DNA from: JABCYV01 sp963696025
GTDB lineage: Bacteria > Acidobacteriota > Terriglobia > Terriglobales > Acidobacteriaceae
Length of the DNA: 64,000 nt
NCBI GenBank assembly: GCA_963696025.1
Contig: CAVOII010000014.1
Location: forward strand, 434,001 to 498,000
Reading direction: 5' to 3'
Each line of letters begins with the position of its first letter. The first letter of the stretch is position 1. The translations under genes and the position numbers were made by a program. Of the stretch, positions 8,950 through 18,185 are shown piece after piece. The notes beneath the pieces are model-generated. The model saw only the letters and a program-made list of their open reading frames with translations. It was not told the origin of the DNA and did not search any database.

Positions 8950-10809
8950 CTAATCGAGCTTAAACTCGGTCCGCCAATCCCCGGTTTCGGGTAGGGCCGG
9001 TTGCTCGATCTTGTCGAGAAGATAGTTCCCCACTACCAGGAAATCCATCTCGGTCCTCATGAAACATCGATAAGCGTCATCAGGAGTGCAGACGATCGGC
9101 TCGCCACGTACGTTAAAGCTGGTGTTGACGATCACGCCGTATCCTGTCAGCTTCTTGAATTCGTTGATCAAGTCCCAGTAGCGGGGATTTGTTTCCCGGC
9201 TCACGCTCTGAATACGGGCCGAGTAGTCGATGTGAGTAATGGCTGGCAGGTCCGATCGCAAAAAGTACAGTCGCTCGTACAGCGGCTTCTCGTTGTAATG
9301 CGCCGGCAGGGGAATCTTCCTACCCTCCCTGATGGGCGCCACCAGCAGCATGTAGGGCGACTCCCGGTCCAGATCAAAATACTCCCCGATATCCTCTTCC
9401 AGCACAGACGGCGCGAAGGGCCGGAAGCCTTCGCGATATTTGATCTTCAAGTTCAACTTCTTCTGCATCTCCGGATTCCGCGCATCCCCAAGAATGCTGC
9501 GGCCACCCAAAGCCCGCGGCCCGAACTCCATTCTGCCTTGAAACCAACCCACCACATTCCCCTCCGAGAGCAGGGCTGCAACTTGCGATGCCAAGCTCTG
9601 GAAGTCTTCGTAGTAATGGGCCTTGGCCTCGTACTTCTGTAGCGCCCGGCGAATTTCCTGGTCGGAAAATTCCGGGCCCAGATACGATCCCTGGGTCGCA
9701 TCCCGGAGGCCGTTCAGGTGACGCTCGTTACCGTCATGGATGTGCCACACCGCATAGGCGGCGCCCACTGCGCCTCCCGCGTCCCCGGCTGCCGGCTGAA
9801 TCCATATATCTTCAAAAGTTCCGGCTCGAAGAAGCTTCCCGTTGGCGACACAATTCAGTGCGACGCCCCCGGCTATCACCAGGTACTTGCACCCCGTCAA
9901 CTGCCGCGCCGTGCACGCTAGACGCAAAACAATATCCTCTGTCACCTGTTGAATCGCCAGCGCCATGTCCATGTGCACTTGCGAAATCTCCGACTCCGGC
10001 TGCCGCCGCGCCACTCCGAACAACCGCTCCCACTTGGGTTCGTTCGCCATCTTCAACCCGGTGGCAAATTCGAAGTAGTCCATGTTCAGAACTATGGATC
10101 CATCCCGCCGGATATCCACGAGTTCGTCGGTGATTTTCTTCTTGAAATCGGAGGTGCGCTGCGAATCCGGATTCCCGTAAGGCGCCAGCCCCATCAGCTT
10201 GTACTCCCCGCTATTGACGGTGAATCCGGTGTAGTAGGTAAAAGCTGAGTAAAGCAGGCCGACTGAGTGGGGGAAGTGCAACTCCTTCAGTATTTCAATT
10301 TCTTTCCCGCTACCGCGCCCAATGGTCGTGGTGGCCCATTCGCCAACGCCGTCAACTGTGAGAATTGCCGCTTCCTGAAACGGGGAAGGATAAAAGGCGC
10401 TGGCCGCGTGAGATAGGTGGTGTTCGGGGTAGTAGATCGGAACCTTGCCCTTACCGAGTTCGGTGAGCTGTTCGCCCAACATCCGCTTCATGAACAGCTT
10501 TTCTTTGATCCAAACCGGCATGGCCGACAGGAAACTCAAAAAACCACTGGGCGCAAAGGCATGGTAGGTCTCTAGCAACCGCTCGAATTTTAGGAACGGC
10601 TTGTCATAGAACGATACGGCGGAAAGATCCTTGTAATCGAAGCCAGTTTCTTGCAGGACGTAGCGACACGCGTTTAGCGGGAACGACGAATCGTGTTTCT
10701 TTCTGGTGAAGCGCTCCTCCTGCGCCGCAGCAACAATCTGTCCATCGACGAGCATTGCCGCAGCGCTGTCGTGGTAGTAAGCCGAAATCCCGAGAATCGC
10801 TTTTTTCAT
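8950..10809 (-). CDS. O-carbamoyltransferase, NodU/CmcH family
   Basis: The 619-residue protein matches the family over its full length. The N-terminal Kae1-like half has HDSAAAMLVDGQIVAAAQEE (residues 14-33) and the metal-binding HHLSHAASAFYPS near residue 128. The C-terminal half has GRMEFGPRALGGRSILGDAR near 430, the family signature, and FNVRGEPIVCTPDDAYRCF near 570. These enzymes transfer a carbamoyl group from carbamoyl phosphate to a hydroxyl via carbamoyl-AMP. The neighbouring DUF5989 and SxtJ-like genes are typical partners of this enzyme. The likely substrate is an EPS sugar or its lipid-linked repeat unit. Confidence 0.92.
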   Translation of the reverse strand: MKKAILGISAYYHDSAAAMLVDGQIVAAAQEERFTRKKHDSSFPLNACRYVLQETGFDYKDLSAVSFYDKPFLKFERLLETYHAFAPSGFLSFLSAMPVWIKEKLFMKRMLGEQLTELGKGKVPIYYPEHHLSHAASAFYPSPFQEAAILTVDGVGEWATTTIGRGSGKEIEILKELHFPHSVGLLYSAFTYYTGFTVNSGEYKLMGLAPYGNPDSQRTSDFKKKITDELVDIRRDGSIVLNMDYFEFATGLKMANEPKWERLFGVARRQPESEISQVHMDMALAIQQVTEDIVLRLACTARQLTGCKYLVIAGGVALNCVANGKLLRAGTFEDIWIQPAAGDAGGAVGAAYAVWHIHDGNERHLNGLRDATQGSYLGPEFSDQEIRRALQKYEAKAHYYEDFQSLASQVAALLSEGNVVGWFQGRMEFGPRALGGRSILGDARNPEMQKKLNLKIKYREGFRPFAPSVLEEDIGEYFDLDRESPYMLLVAPIREGRKIPLPAHYNEKPLYERLYFLRSDLPAITHIDYSARIQSVSRETNPRYWDLINEFKKLTGYGVIVNTSFNVRGEPIVCTPDDAYRCFMRTEMDFLVVGNYLLDKIEQPALPETGDWRTEFKLD

Positions 10810-10855
10810 GATGATTTTCTTTGATTACGCGCCAGATTCGATTCGTGGTAAACCA

Positions 10856-11005
10856 TTAAAACAACGTATAGATGAACGGTGCGATAGCCGATCCGCCGGC
10901 GAAGACGATGAGCGCGCCAAACCCCAGGAGAATCACAATCAGGGGTAGCAGCCAAAACTTCTTACGGTTCTTCAGAAAACCCCATAAGTCTTTTAGGAAA
11001 TCCAT
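10856..11005 (-). CDS. DUF5989 family small membrane protein (SxtK-like)
   Basis: A 49-residue protein too short for most gene callers, read from an ATG at 11005 with a strong GGAGGAAA ribosome site 6 bases upstream, to a TAA at 10856. It begins MDFLKDLWGFLKNRKKFWLL, followed by one hydrophobic helix and a short tail ending IAPFIYTLF. The amphipathic WGFLKxRKKFW head plus a single membrane helix is the pattern of DUF5989 proteins, which accompany carbamoyltransferases. Its stop is 47 bases before the carbamoyltransferase start. The function is unknown; a membrane anchor or partner for the carbamoyltransferase is a reasonable inference. Confidence 0.85.
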   Translation of the reverse strand: MDFLKDLWGFLKNRKKFWLLPLIVILLGFGALIVFAGGSAIAPFIYTLF

Positions 11006-11121
11006 AATCACTTTCCTCCGTGTCCAAAAGAGTCTCTCGCAATAGCAACCGCGAAAAATCGCAACCAGGCCTTTCGCCGTCTAACCCAGCGCCCTTACGA
11101 GGCACGAGTCGCCTCATACGC

Positions 11122-11949
11122 TCAGTCGCATGCTGGAGCCGTGGTTGCTCTTCGAAGGTGGAGACGCGTCTTTCCGAGCTTCCGGCTCTCTCTTAAGAGC
11201 CTTCGCAACGTCCAGAGTTCCCAGTATTGCGCGAGGCGCCGGCGCGGAAGGCCAGCTTCAGTGCGCCAGGAACCATCCATCAAATGAACACCAAGGTCTC
11301 CGAAACGGTTCCAGTTGCGAAGGTCACATACATCATCGGGAAAGAGAACAGTGACGGTTTGGGCTAGATCGGGGTCTTCGGCTAGAGTCCGAGAAATCAG
11401 CCCTGGACCGCTTGTGTTCAAAACAACGAATTCGTCTGCGAACAGGAGAGGAAACCCGCGCATCATGGGTTTAACCCAGTTCGGATCCTTTTGAGCTCTT
11501 ACGCAGTTCTCAATGATTGCCGCTAGAAAAGGGTGGCCCGGTGTAGCCCCAAATGCGTAGTTACCAATTTCCCAGTCCATCTTGTAGTAATTCCGCAGAA
11601 AAGTACTGAGCGTGAGTCCTTCAAACGGAAAAATGCAGCCAGCATCCAAGAGTCCAGATATCCCGGAAGCCAGTAAGACATCCAAGTCGAAGTAGAAACC
11701 CCCGTAGCGATAGACTGCCAGATATCGAAAAAAATCGTAGCGTTGGATAGGCCACCGAAACGAGTCAAAAACCGCACGGTACTGCGGGTATTCCTGCTGG
11801 ATAAAATCTTCGACTTGGCGATTATCAAAGAACATGTACTCGAAGTCCGGGTGCAACAGCCGTAAATTCGAGATCGCAGCCCTATTCAGCAACGGCTGGT
11901 CAAGGTGCTTGCCGGTTTGGATTATTCGTTTTGGAATGTGCTGTGACAT
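11122..11949 (-). CDS. Glycosyltransferase with DXD motif, GT32/OCH1-like
   Basis: This 275-residue protein opens with IPKRIIQTGKHLDQPLLNRA, the N-terminal signature of Gly_transf_sug (GT32) enzymes. At residues 85-105 it has RYGGFYFDLDVLLASG, holding the DXD motif that binds metal and nucleotide sugar. These are retaining transferases of mannose, galactose or GlcNAc in capsule and LPS synthesis. It lies between the DUF5989 and SxtJ genes, so it splits a trio that is often contiguous. The donor sugar cannot be read from the sequence. Confidence 0.85.
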   Translation of the reverse strand: MSQHIPKRIIQTGKHLDQPLLNRAAISNLRLLHPDFEYMFFDNRQVEDFIQQEYPQYRAVFDSFRWPIQRYDFFRYLAVYRYGGFYFDLDVLLASGISGLLDAGCIFPFEGLTLSTFLRNYYKMDWEIGNYAFGATPGHPFLAAIIENCVRAQKDPNWVKPMMRGFPLLFADEFVVLNTSGPGLISRTLAEDPDLAQTVTVLFPDDVCDLRNWNRFGDLGVHLMDGSWRTEAGLPRRRLAQYWELWTLRRLLRESRKLGKTRLHLRRATTAPACD

Positions 11950-12064
11950 TTGAAAGGTGTGGGTTAACCATCAGAACAGATTGTAGATGAAGCCCCTGCG
12001 CCGGATTTCTCTCGGCAAACCCCTAGAAGTCTTGCAAGAGTTGCGTACACACGGTTCTGTGTCC

Positions 12065-12457
12065 TTAGTAGGGCCGCTCCAAGTCGCGCGCCGCAAAGGT
12101 GTGATTCCGCCCTAGCATCACCGAGTCCTTACCCGCCTTAAAAGAGCGAAGTTTCAAGGCATCCTTGGCGAAGCAACGACGCAGCAGACCGATCGGAGTA
12201 ACAACCAAGAAAAACACCATCGATAACAGAACCTTAGACATGACCGCTCCCATCAGATCGGAAAGCCCAAGCCAGATGACGGCGATGGGACGATATATGA
12301 CCGGCACAATCATGTTCAGCAGATGTAATGCTATCGCTACAAACAGGAAAGCGTGCCGCTTCGGCGAAATGGCTAGAAGTAGAAACAACAGCACCATCGC
12401 CATGCCTGTGTCGCGGCTGTCGTCTTTGCTGATGTTTTTCCTGAAGATTGATGACAT
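12065..12457 (-). CDS. SxtJ-like membrane protein
   Basis: A 130-residue protein with three or four predicted membrane segments. It has the SxtJ-like core: SPKRHAFLFVAIALHLLNM, then PVIYRPIAVIWLGLSDLMG, then a helix ending VVTPIGLLRRC and a short charged tail. SxtJ proteins have no known activity but occur next to O-carbamoyltransferases, first noted in the saxitoxin cluster. The carbamoyltransferase is about 1.3 kb downstream and the DUF5989 protein lies between them. The family call is good; the role in carbamoylation or membrane recruitment is inferred. Confidence 0.75.
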   Translation of the reverse strand: MSSIFRKNISKDDSRDTGMAMVLLFLLLAISPKRHAFLFVAIALHLLNMIVPVIYRPIAVIWLGLSDLMGAVMSKVLLSMVFFLVVTPIGLLRRCFAKDALKLRSFKAGKDSVMLGRNHTFAARDLERPY

Positions 12458-12532
12458 AAGTGTTAATCCCTTTTAGATCGAACGCTACTTTTACTCGGGT
12501 GTAAAAAGTTTGCCGATGTATCCGTGCAACCT

Positions 12533-13441
12533 TCAGGCCTCCGGTTGTTCGTTTGCCATCTTGGGACAGGCATAACGAGACGCAATCGGGAGATCGCCAA
12601 TTCGATCAAAAATCTCGCCGCCGGACAAGAAGCTATACTCTTCCGGATTCACCGGATGCGTCTCAAGTTCCACAACATGACGGCGAGCCAGAGAAAATAT
12701 CCGTTGGAGGCGGTCCATAGGTTGGAGAGGAGATAGAGAGTATAAGAAGTCAACGAGGCGGTGACGGCGAGCGAGCACTCGATCCACGGTCTTGCGGTAG
12801 AGCCGGTTTACCAACCCTTTCTCCCCTGGCTGAAATGAAAAGTTTCGCCGCACCAGAGCGGCCTCCGGCAACAACCGTCCCCAAATTACGTTCGCACAAA
12901 GATGCATGTGATGGTGGCCGTCGAGTCGTTGCGGCTTCGCCCCATAAAGACGGCAAAATTCCTCGATCTGTGCGGCTGCAACGTAATCGAAGCATCGCAT
13001 AAGGCCGGGGTGAAACACGGCTTGTGCCAGACGGTGCCGCAGCAGGTAACTGGCCAGGTCTTGCTGGCGCTGAGCCAGTGAAGGGGGGCACTGCTGCGCT
13101 GAAAACACAGTCGTGAAATTCAGATGCAGTCCTGCATCAATTCCTCTCTCCAATGCCAAGGCCGCAGCCCGTTCCGAATCTTCCATGAACACCATGGCAC
13201 TCACCGATGACACGGAGCCGCGAAGAACGCACTCGCTGGTCCGGTCGGTATTGTCGCGGTCGCGTCCCCAATCGTCGGCATTCACGATGAGAACACCCGT
13301 GTAGGGCGACTCGTCGTTTTGACCCGCGGCCACGGGTCTCGCCGAAAACGTTCCATCCGCCACAGCCGAGGGGTGACGAGCCGGCGTCGAAATGAGACCT
13401 GTTTTGCGGTCCATCGTTTTTTTTGCCTGGCAACCTTCCAT
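12533..13441 (-). CDS. YdjC/ChbG-family carbohydrate deacetylase
   Basis: The 302-residue product has the YdjC/ChbG metal-site motifs: VNADDWG near residue 53, AGLHLNF near 105 and LDGHHHMHLC near 173. The family removes N-acetyl groups from amino sugars with a divalent metal. In this locus it could deacetylate a GlcNAc-type unit of the EPS or its precursor. The first 45 residues are low-complexity; the real start may be an internal Met at residue 10, since neither start has a clear ribosome site. It follows the GT2 gene by 17 bases. Confidence 0.8.
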   Translation of the reverse strand: MEGCQAKKTMDRKTGLISTPARHPSAVADGTFSARPVAAGQNDESPYTGVLIVNADDWGRDRDNTDRTSECVLRGSVSSVSAMVFMEDSERAAALALERGIDAGLHLNFTTVFSAQQCPPSLAQRQQDLASYLLRHRLAQAVFHPGLMRCFDYVAAAQIEEFCRLYGAKPQRLDGHHHMHLCANVIWGRLLPEAALVRRNFSFQPGEKGLVNRLYRKTVDRVLARRHRLVDFLYSLSPLQPMDRLQRIFSLARRHVVELETHPVNPEEYSFLSGGEIFDRIGDLPIASRYACPKMANEQPEA

Positions 13442-13458
13442 GACTAACAGGTTTCGAT

Positions 13459-14367
13459 TTAGGAGGCAGATGGAGCGTGTGATTGGTCCGACCTGGCGGC
13501 TGTGAGAAATTTCTTCAATCGCAGCATCTGCTCGCGTCTGCGGAAAGCTACGAGTTCTGGAGAGACTGGTCTTTGCTCACGCCGTATGAACGCCCAGAGA
13601 TAACCAGTTCCCAACAACAGTCCGGCGATGAAAAAGGGCTTCTTGGTCATTTGATAGGCCGTTCTGAAACACTCCCAAAGGGGGTGACCCCCAAGAGCAT
13701 AGTCGCGTGCGCCGGTCCTAAAGCTCGCCGCCAGTGCACCACGCTCGGCCGTCCCCATTTTTCGATGATGCAGATACACCTGGTCGGTAAACGTCCTGGT
13801 CTTCCAACCCTTCATTCTCGCGGTGATGACCGCAATATGATCGATGCCTCCGCTCTTGACCGGCACATACCCACCGATCTCCTCGAAGCATTCGCGTCGA
13901 AACAGTTGGCAGGCGCCCGATACGTGCTCGATGCTGACGAAGCGATAGTCATAGGTTTGGCCTGCGCCGGCCTCTTGGAACGGAGTTCCTACCAGGCCGA
14001 GTGTGGAATTTTCGGCCAGCTTGCCCAGCAAGAAAGCGAAGTATTCTTGGTCGAACGAGATATCTGCGTCCATGCTGCCGATGACGTCATATTGCAGATC
14101 CATGACCTTGGCATAACCTGCATTGAACGCGTGAACCTTTCCCGCAAAATGACGTTCCTGGCGTTCGGGCGTCCGCAGCAATTCAATCCAGGGATGGTCT
14201 GCGGCATACTTGCTTACGATCTCGTCGGTACCGTCAGTCGAACCGTCGCTCACGATCACCCATTTGAGGGGCTGCAACGTTTGTGCGACCATGGATTTGA
14301 GGGTCAGTTCGATAAACTCCGCCTCATTCCGCGCGGGAGTAATTACGACGTATGCAGGGAGACTCAT
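13459..14367 (-). CDS. Family 2 glycosyltransferase, membrane associated
   Basis: This 302-residue GT-A enzyme has YVVITPARNEAEFIE at the start, VSDGSTDGTDE near residue 40, GSMDADISFDQEYF near 95 as the DXD-type site, and an acceptor-loop region with HVSGACQLFRREC near 150. A hydrophobic segment (about 240-260) is likely membrane inserted. The ATG overlaps the upstream stop by four bases (14364-14367). It should extend the lipid-linked repeat unit on the cytoplasmic face. It is closer to dolichol-phosphate-type/EPS GT2 enzymes than to the other GT2 at 4805-5764. Confidence 0.87.
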   Translation of the reverse strand: MSLPAYVVITPARNEAEFIELTLKSMVAQTLQPLKWVIVSDGSTDGTDEIVSKYAADHPWIELLRTPERQERHFAGKVHAFNAGYAKVMDLQYDVIGSMDADISFDQEYFAFLLGKLAENSTLGLVGTPFQEAGAGQTYDYRFVSIEHVSGACQLFRRECFEEIGGYVPVKSGGIDHIAVITARMKGWKTRTFTDQVYLHHRKMGTAERGALAASFRTGARDYALGGHPLWECFRTAYQMTKKPFFIAGLLLGTGYLWAFIRREQRPVSPELVAFRRREQMLRLKKFLTAARSDQSHAPSAS

Positions 14368-15569
14368 ACCTTGGCAAGACCCGATGAGACTCGATTTCGC
14401 GCAAGTCCGACCGCCTGAGATTCACCAAGTAATGCGGACAGCGCGAGAACCATCCACGCCTGCGACCATCTCATATAGGAAGTTCTTATCGTACAAAACC
14501 GGAGCCTCCGATAATAGAAGAAGCCCCGATCATCCCACATATGATTCATGGCCCATTGGAATATCGACTGCGCCAACGGACGGTTCGTTGGGTCGAGGTC
14601 CTCAAATGTGAGGAGCGTGATGATGCTCTGCGCAACAGAATGAATATCCAGCGGATAATCGCGATTGTGAAAGTATTTGACCGCGCCGTCCTCGCGGAAA
14701 AAATGTGCCCGGTAGAACTCAAACCCATGTCGAGCGCACGAGTCGAACTCTGAGGTCTGGGTATAGCAAGCAAGCGACCGCAGTGCGCAGAGGTTATATC
14801 CAGTGTGGAAGTTGTCAATCCAGCGCTGTGATGACGCCTCTCCGTAGTACCAAGAGCCATCGGGGTGTTGCCTTGTAATCGTATAGCGCGCCACCTTAAT
14901 GGCGGGCTCCAGGAACCTGTCTTCTCCTGTGTGCCTGTAAACGCGAGCAAGTAACGCTGCGGCCATAAGGTTGGCGTTGTGAATTTGGCTGTTAAGTGAC
15001 GGAAGTGGATAACTGAAGCCCGCGGCCTCCCCGTCGGTCCAGTAGAGTTCGTTCAGCATATACTCTGCCGCGCTCACCGCCATACTCAAGCACTGCTCAC
15101 TCTCCTGCTGCTCGTGGGCATCCAAAAGCGCATTCGCGACGAACGTCGTGCAGACTAGATTAGGAGCGCCCTTGGGCACAATCACAGTACGACCTTGCCA
15201 GGGGAAACTGTATCCCCAACAAAAATAGGGAACGTCTGGGGAGCGCAGCGCGTCCAGACGGCCAATCATAAAAGCGATCAGGTCCCCGCAAGCGGCCGGG
15301 GCGCTTTCTGAAAGTTTGACAAACGCAGAGAGAAATAACCCAATGGCTTTGGGATTTTCGGTTTTAGGAATCAACGCGAGACGGCGGAGGTTGATCGGGC
15401 TTCTCTTAAGCGTCTGCGTCAGGACTAGTCTAGGAATTCTGCAGTTCAGGAATGGCAGGGCTTCGAAAAGCTTGCTGTTGAGAGCATCGTAAGGATCATA
15501 ACCAGACCAGCCCTCAGCTCGACAGTAATCCACAAGCTTATGGATCACGGTTTTAAGCTCGTCGTTCAT
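14364..15569 (-). CDS. Putative (alpha/alpha) toroid polysaccharide-processing protein
   Basis: A 401-residue protein without signal peptide, rich in regularly spaced helices. It contains repeated W/Y-x-G-E and HTGYNLCALRSL blocks (WYYGEASSQRWIDNFHTGYN near residue 245), like six-hairpin glycosidase, lyase and epimerase-type toroids. Related proteins in EPS loci are often annotated with unrelated enzyme names. Coupling to the following GT2 gene by a 4-base overlap places it in EPS assembly. A uronyl epimerase-like or glycan-trimming role is possible; no catalytic residue can be assigned. Confidence 0.45.
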   Translation of the reverse strand: MNDELKTVIHKLVDYCRAEGWSGYDPYDALNSKLFEALPFLNCRIPRLVLTQTLKRSPINLRRLALIPKTENPKAIGLFLSAFVKLSESAPAACGDLIAFMIGRLDALRSPDVPYFCWGYSFPWQGRTVIVPKGAPNLVCTTFVANALLDAHEQQESEQCLSMAVSAAEYMLNELYWTDGEAAGFSYPLPSLNSQIHNANLMAAALLARVYRHTGEDRFLEPAIKVARYTITRQHPDGSWYYGEASSQRWIDNFHTGYNLCALRSLACYTQTSEFDSCARHGFEFYRAHFFREDGAVKYFHNRDYPLDIHSVAQSIITLLTFEDLDPTNRPLAQSIFQWAMNHMWDDRGFFYYRRLRFCTIRTSYMRWSQAWMVLALSALLGESQAVGLARNRVSSGLAKV

Positions 15570-15664
15570 GTCGCAATCAAATCTGCGGTGAGCGCTAACG
15601 ATCTAGACCGGCCCGGCGCCCAGCCAACTCCAAGAGGGTTGCATTCTTCCGGGCGGACTCACCC

Positions 15665-16852
15665 TCACCGTGCCATCTGAGCATCAAGAATAGAGACAAT
15701 GTTTTCGATAATGGTTTCAAGTGCTGGAACATGGCCGTCCGAGCCGTATATCGATTGAGACCGATGCACACTCTTGATTCTGGTCTGAACATCCTTGACG
15801 GTTTCGAGTAACACCAGCCGACCCTGGTCGGCCAAATACCGATCCACTGCGCCAATTTTTCCACGGAAGATACTGTACACGGGCACTCCCATGGCTGCTG
15901 CTTCGCGATTCATGGTACCGCCGCCGCTGATCACCAGGTCAGAGTTCCAGATCAGGTTCAGGCCATCTTCTACCTGTTCAGGAATCAGAAGTTTACCCGA
16001 GGCCAGGGCTTCCAGCCATGCTGAACGAAGTTCCTCCTCTTGTCGCTTGTTCCTGGGCAAGAGGAGAAGCCTTGTCTCGGCATCGCACAGAAATCTATTC
16101 AGGACTGCCCTCAGCAGCACTTCGCTCTCGGGATTGTGGTAGTGGGCTTCGGTTGCCGGAGGCCGCACTATTACCAGAATTTCTCCTTGCGCTATTCCCA
16201 GCCGTTTCCTCAGATTCGAGTCGGGACGAAACCGTGACAGATACACATCTTCTTTAATACCTGGATATTTCAATACTCGTGAGCCATGGAGGCTGAGGTT
16301 ATCATCTGGAATTACGCTCGGTACCATGAGCCAGGTTGGTTTCGCAAATGGCACTTTGGCCACGAATTCATAGTCCGTCAAGGTAATGCTGGGGATTCTC
16401 AACAAGTTTGAAGTCACCAGGCAGCCACGCGATCCATGGCTAATCGCAAGGACAGGCTTTTCTTTACGGACAAGGGCTGACAAGGCGAGGGCTCGCCAGC
16501 AGGTGCCCAGCGCTTTTGAGACTTTGAATTTGCCGTAGTGCTTCCCTATGATCCTGCCTTTGACTCCGTAGTAGCTAAGAAGCTCACGTACCTGATATGC
16601 ATCCCGGGCGGTAACGAATACCTCATATCCCCTGGTTTCTAGTTCTTCGATAATCGGTCGAAAAAAAGGAACATGGGGGGAATTGTCGAGGTCCACCCAG
16701 ATTTTTTGGCGGCCCTGCCGGCGTGGGTTGGGCACTTGAAGGTCAGCCCTATCATCTGTGCCAGGCAATTCTGTCAGCATTTCCATATGAGGGGTAGTGC
16801 GGACTTTGTCGGTAAAGACACCGAACGTGTCTGGTAGATGGCCTTGTCGCAC
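15665..16852 (-). CDS. DUF354 family glycosyltransferase-like protein
   Basis: From a GTG at 16852 the frame is 395 residues. The conserved domain starts only at residue 50 with KIWVDLDNSPHVPFF, the typical N-terminus of DUF354 proteins, so the true start may be later (ATG near 16786). DUF354 proteins have a GT-B-like two-domain fold; the C-terminal half has the glycine-rich SDLVISGGGTMNREAAAMGV loop near residue 310, similar to MurG/UDP-GlcNAc 2-epimerase nucleotide sites. It probably acts as a glycosyltransferase or epimerase. It lies 40 bases after the DegT aminotransferase. Confidence 0.75.
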   Translation of the reverse strand: MRQGHLPDTFGVFTDKVRTTPHMEMLTELPGTDDRADLQVPNPRRQGRQKIWVDLDNSPHVPFFRPIIEELETRGYEVFVTARDAYQVRELLSYYGVKGRIIGKHYGKFKVSKALGTCWRALALSALVRKEKPVLAISHGSRGCLVTSNLLRIPSITLTDYEFVAKVPFAKPTWLMVPSVIPDDNLSLHGSRVLKYPGIKEDVYLSRFRPDSNLRKRLGIAQGEILVIVRPPATEAHYHNPESEVLLRAVLNRFLCDAETRLLLLPRNKRQEEELRSAWLEALASGKLLIPEQVEDGLNLIWNSDLVISGGGTMNREAAAMGVPVYSIFRGKIGAVDRYLADQGRLVLLETVKDVQTRIKSVHRSQSIYGSDGHVPALETIIENIVSILDAQMAR

Positions 16853-16892
16853 GATGGCGAAAATCGGGGGAGAGAAAAAATCTCGGCGTCGG

Positions 16893-18143
16893 CTATGCGG
16901 TGCGTTCCGCAGCTGCTGCTAAAACTGCTTCACTCCCCGCTTCTTTACGAGTAGCGGCACCGGTAAAGCGCACGATTTCCCCCACCACTCGAGCTTGTTG
17001 CTCTGAGGTAAGTTGAGGGTACATGGGCAGTGAGACAATCTCGGTGGCTATCCTTTCGGCCACTGGAAAGTCCCCGCGCTGATAATTGAGCGAGGTGTAG
17101 GCTTTCTGGAGGTGCAACGGGATCGGGTAGTGGATTCCGGTGCCAATGCCAGCTCGCGTCAGGTGATTCATCATACCTTCGCGTTCTTTGGTTCGGATGA
17201 CGTACAGGTGATACACCGCTCGCGACCAGGAAGGCTCGTAAGGTGGTAACAGAGCGCAGTCTCCCTCAGCGAACAAGCGATTGTACTCGGCGGCGTGTCC
17301 GCGGCGCTGCTCATTCCACTTGGCAAGAAGCGCGAGCTTGAGGCTCAGAAGACCGGCCTGCAGTGCATCCAGCCTTCCGTTGTAACCCTCAACGTTGTGG
17401 TAATACTTCTTCGCCTGGCCGTGATCGCGCAGCATCCTGACGGTTGCCGCGAGACCCTGATCGTTGGTGGTGACAGCTCCGGCTTCGCCGCACGCCCCGA
17501 GATTTTTCCCAGGATAAAAACTAAAGGCCGCGGCGCGACCCATCGATCCCGCGTTGACCCAGCGATTGAGCTTTCGAGAAAAGTACTCGGCGCCATGGGC
17601 CTGGCAGGCATCTTCGATCACGATGAGATCGTAATGCTCCGCGAGCTCCATGATCGGATCCATGTCAGCCGTCTGCCCATAGAGATGAACCGGAACAACT
17701 GCAGTCACGGGGCGGCCACTTCTGCTGCTGATAAGTTTGCCCGATCGATCTTTGGTACATTTTGCTTCCAGGAACTCTCGCAGCCTCTCTGGATCGAGGC
17801 TATAGGTGCGCTCGTCAATGTCGACGAACTCAGCCAGGGCACCCGCCTGAGAAATAGCTTCGGTGGTAGCGATAAACGTGTGGGGCACGGTCAAAACCAC
17901 ATCGCCTGGTTTGACTCCGCCGGCCATCAAAGCAAACCGCAAGGCGTCCGTACCGCTACTGACGGCTACGGAGTGGTTCGCATGGCAAAAGGCTGCAAAC
18001 GCCACCTCGAACTTCTCTACCATGGGACCGCCAATGAATCCAGCGGTATGCAGGACTTGGCGGAAAACGTCGATTAATTCCCCTTCCAGTTCGAGGTGCG
18101 GTGTAACCAGGTCAAGAAAAGGAACAGCTACATTGCTTTGCAT
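16893..18143 (-). CDS. DegT/DnrJ/EryC1/StrS sugar aminotransferase
   Basis: The 416-residue protein is a PLP-dependent nucleotide-sugar aminotransferase. Visible signatures are SSGTDALRFALMAGGVKPGD near residue 60, VIEDACQAHGAE near 170 and SFYPGKNLG near 205, whose lysine forms the Schiff base with PLP. It has about 20 extra C-terminal residues beyond the usual end. With the formyltransferase and Gfo/Idh dehydrogenase just upstream it can be read as a pathway: oxidation at C3 or C4, transamination, then N-formylation of a nucleotide-linked sugar. The stereochemistry is not predictable. Confidence 0.92.
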   Translation of the reverse strand: MQSNVAVPFLDLVTPHLELEGELIDVFRQVLHTAGFIGGPMVEKFEVAFAAFCHANHSVAVSSGTDALRFALMAGGVKPGDVVLTVPHTFIATTEAISQAGALAEFVDIDERTYSLDPERLREFLEAKCTKDRSGKLISSRSGRPVTAVVPVHLYGQTADMDPIMELAEHYDLIVIEDACQAHGAEYFSRKLNRWVNAGSMGRAAAFSFYPGKNLGACGEAGAVTTNDQGLAATVRMLRDHGQAKKYYHNVEGYNGRLDALQAGLLSLKLALLAKWNEQRRGHAAEYNRLFAEGDCALLPPYEPSWSRAVYHLYVIRTKEREGMMNHLTRAGIGTGIHYPIPLHLQKAYTSLNYQRGDFPVAERIATEIVSLPMYPQLTSEQQARVVGEIVRFTGAATRKEAGSEAVLAAAAERTA

Positions 18144-18185
18144 TCTTCTCTCCTAATGAATGTACGAATTACCGGGCACAACAAA

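Noticed and set aside
13483..14418. A 311-codon plus-strand open frame
   Set aside because: It is antisense to the GT2 gene, whose motifs are intact; the long frame reflects codon bias of the opposite strand.
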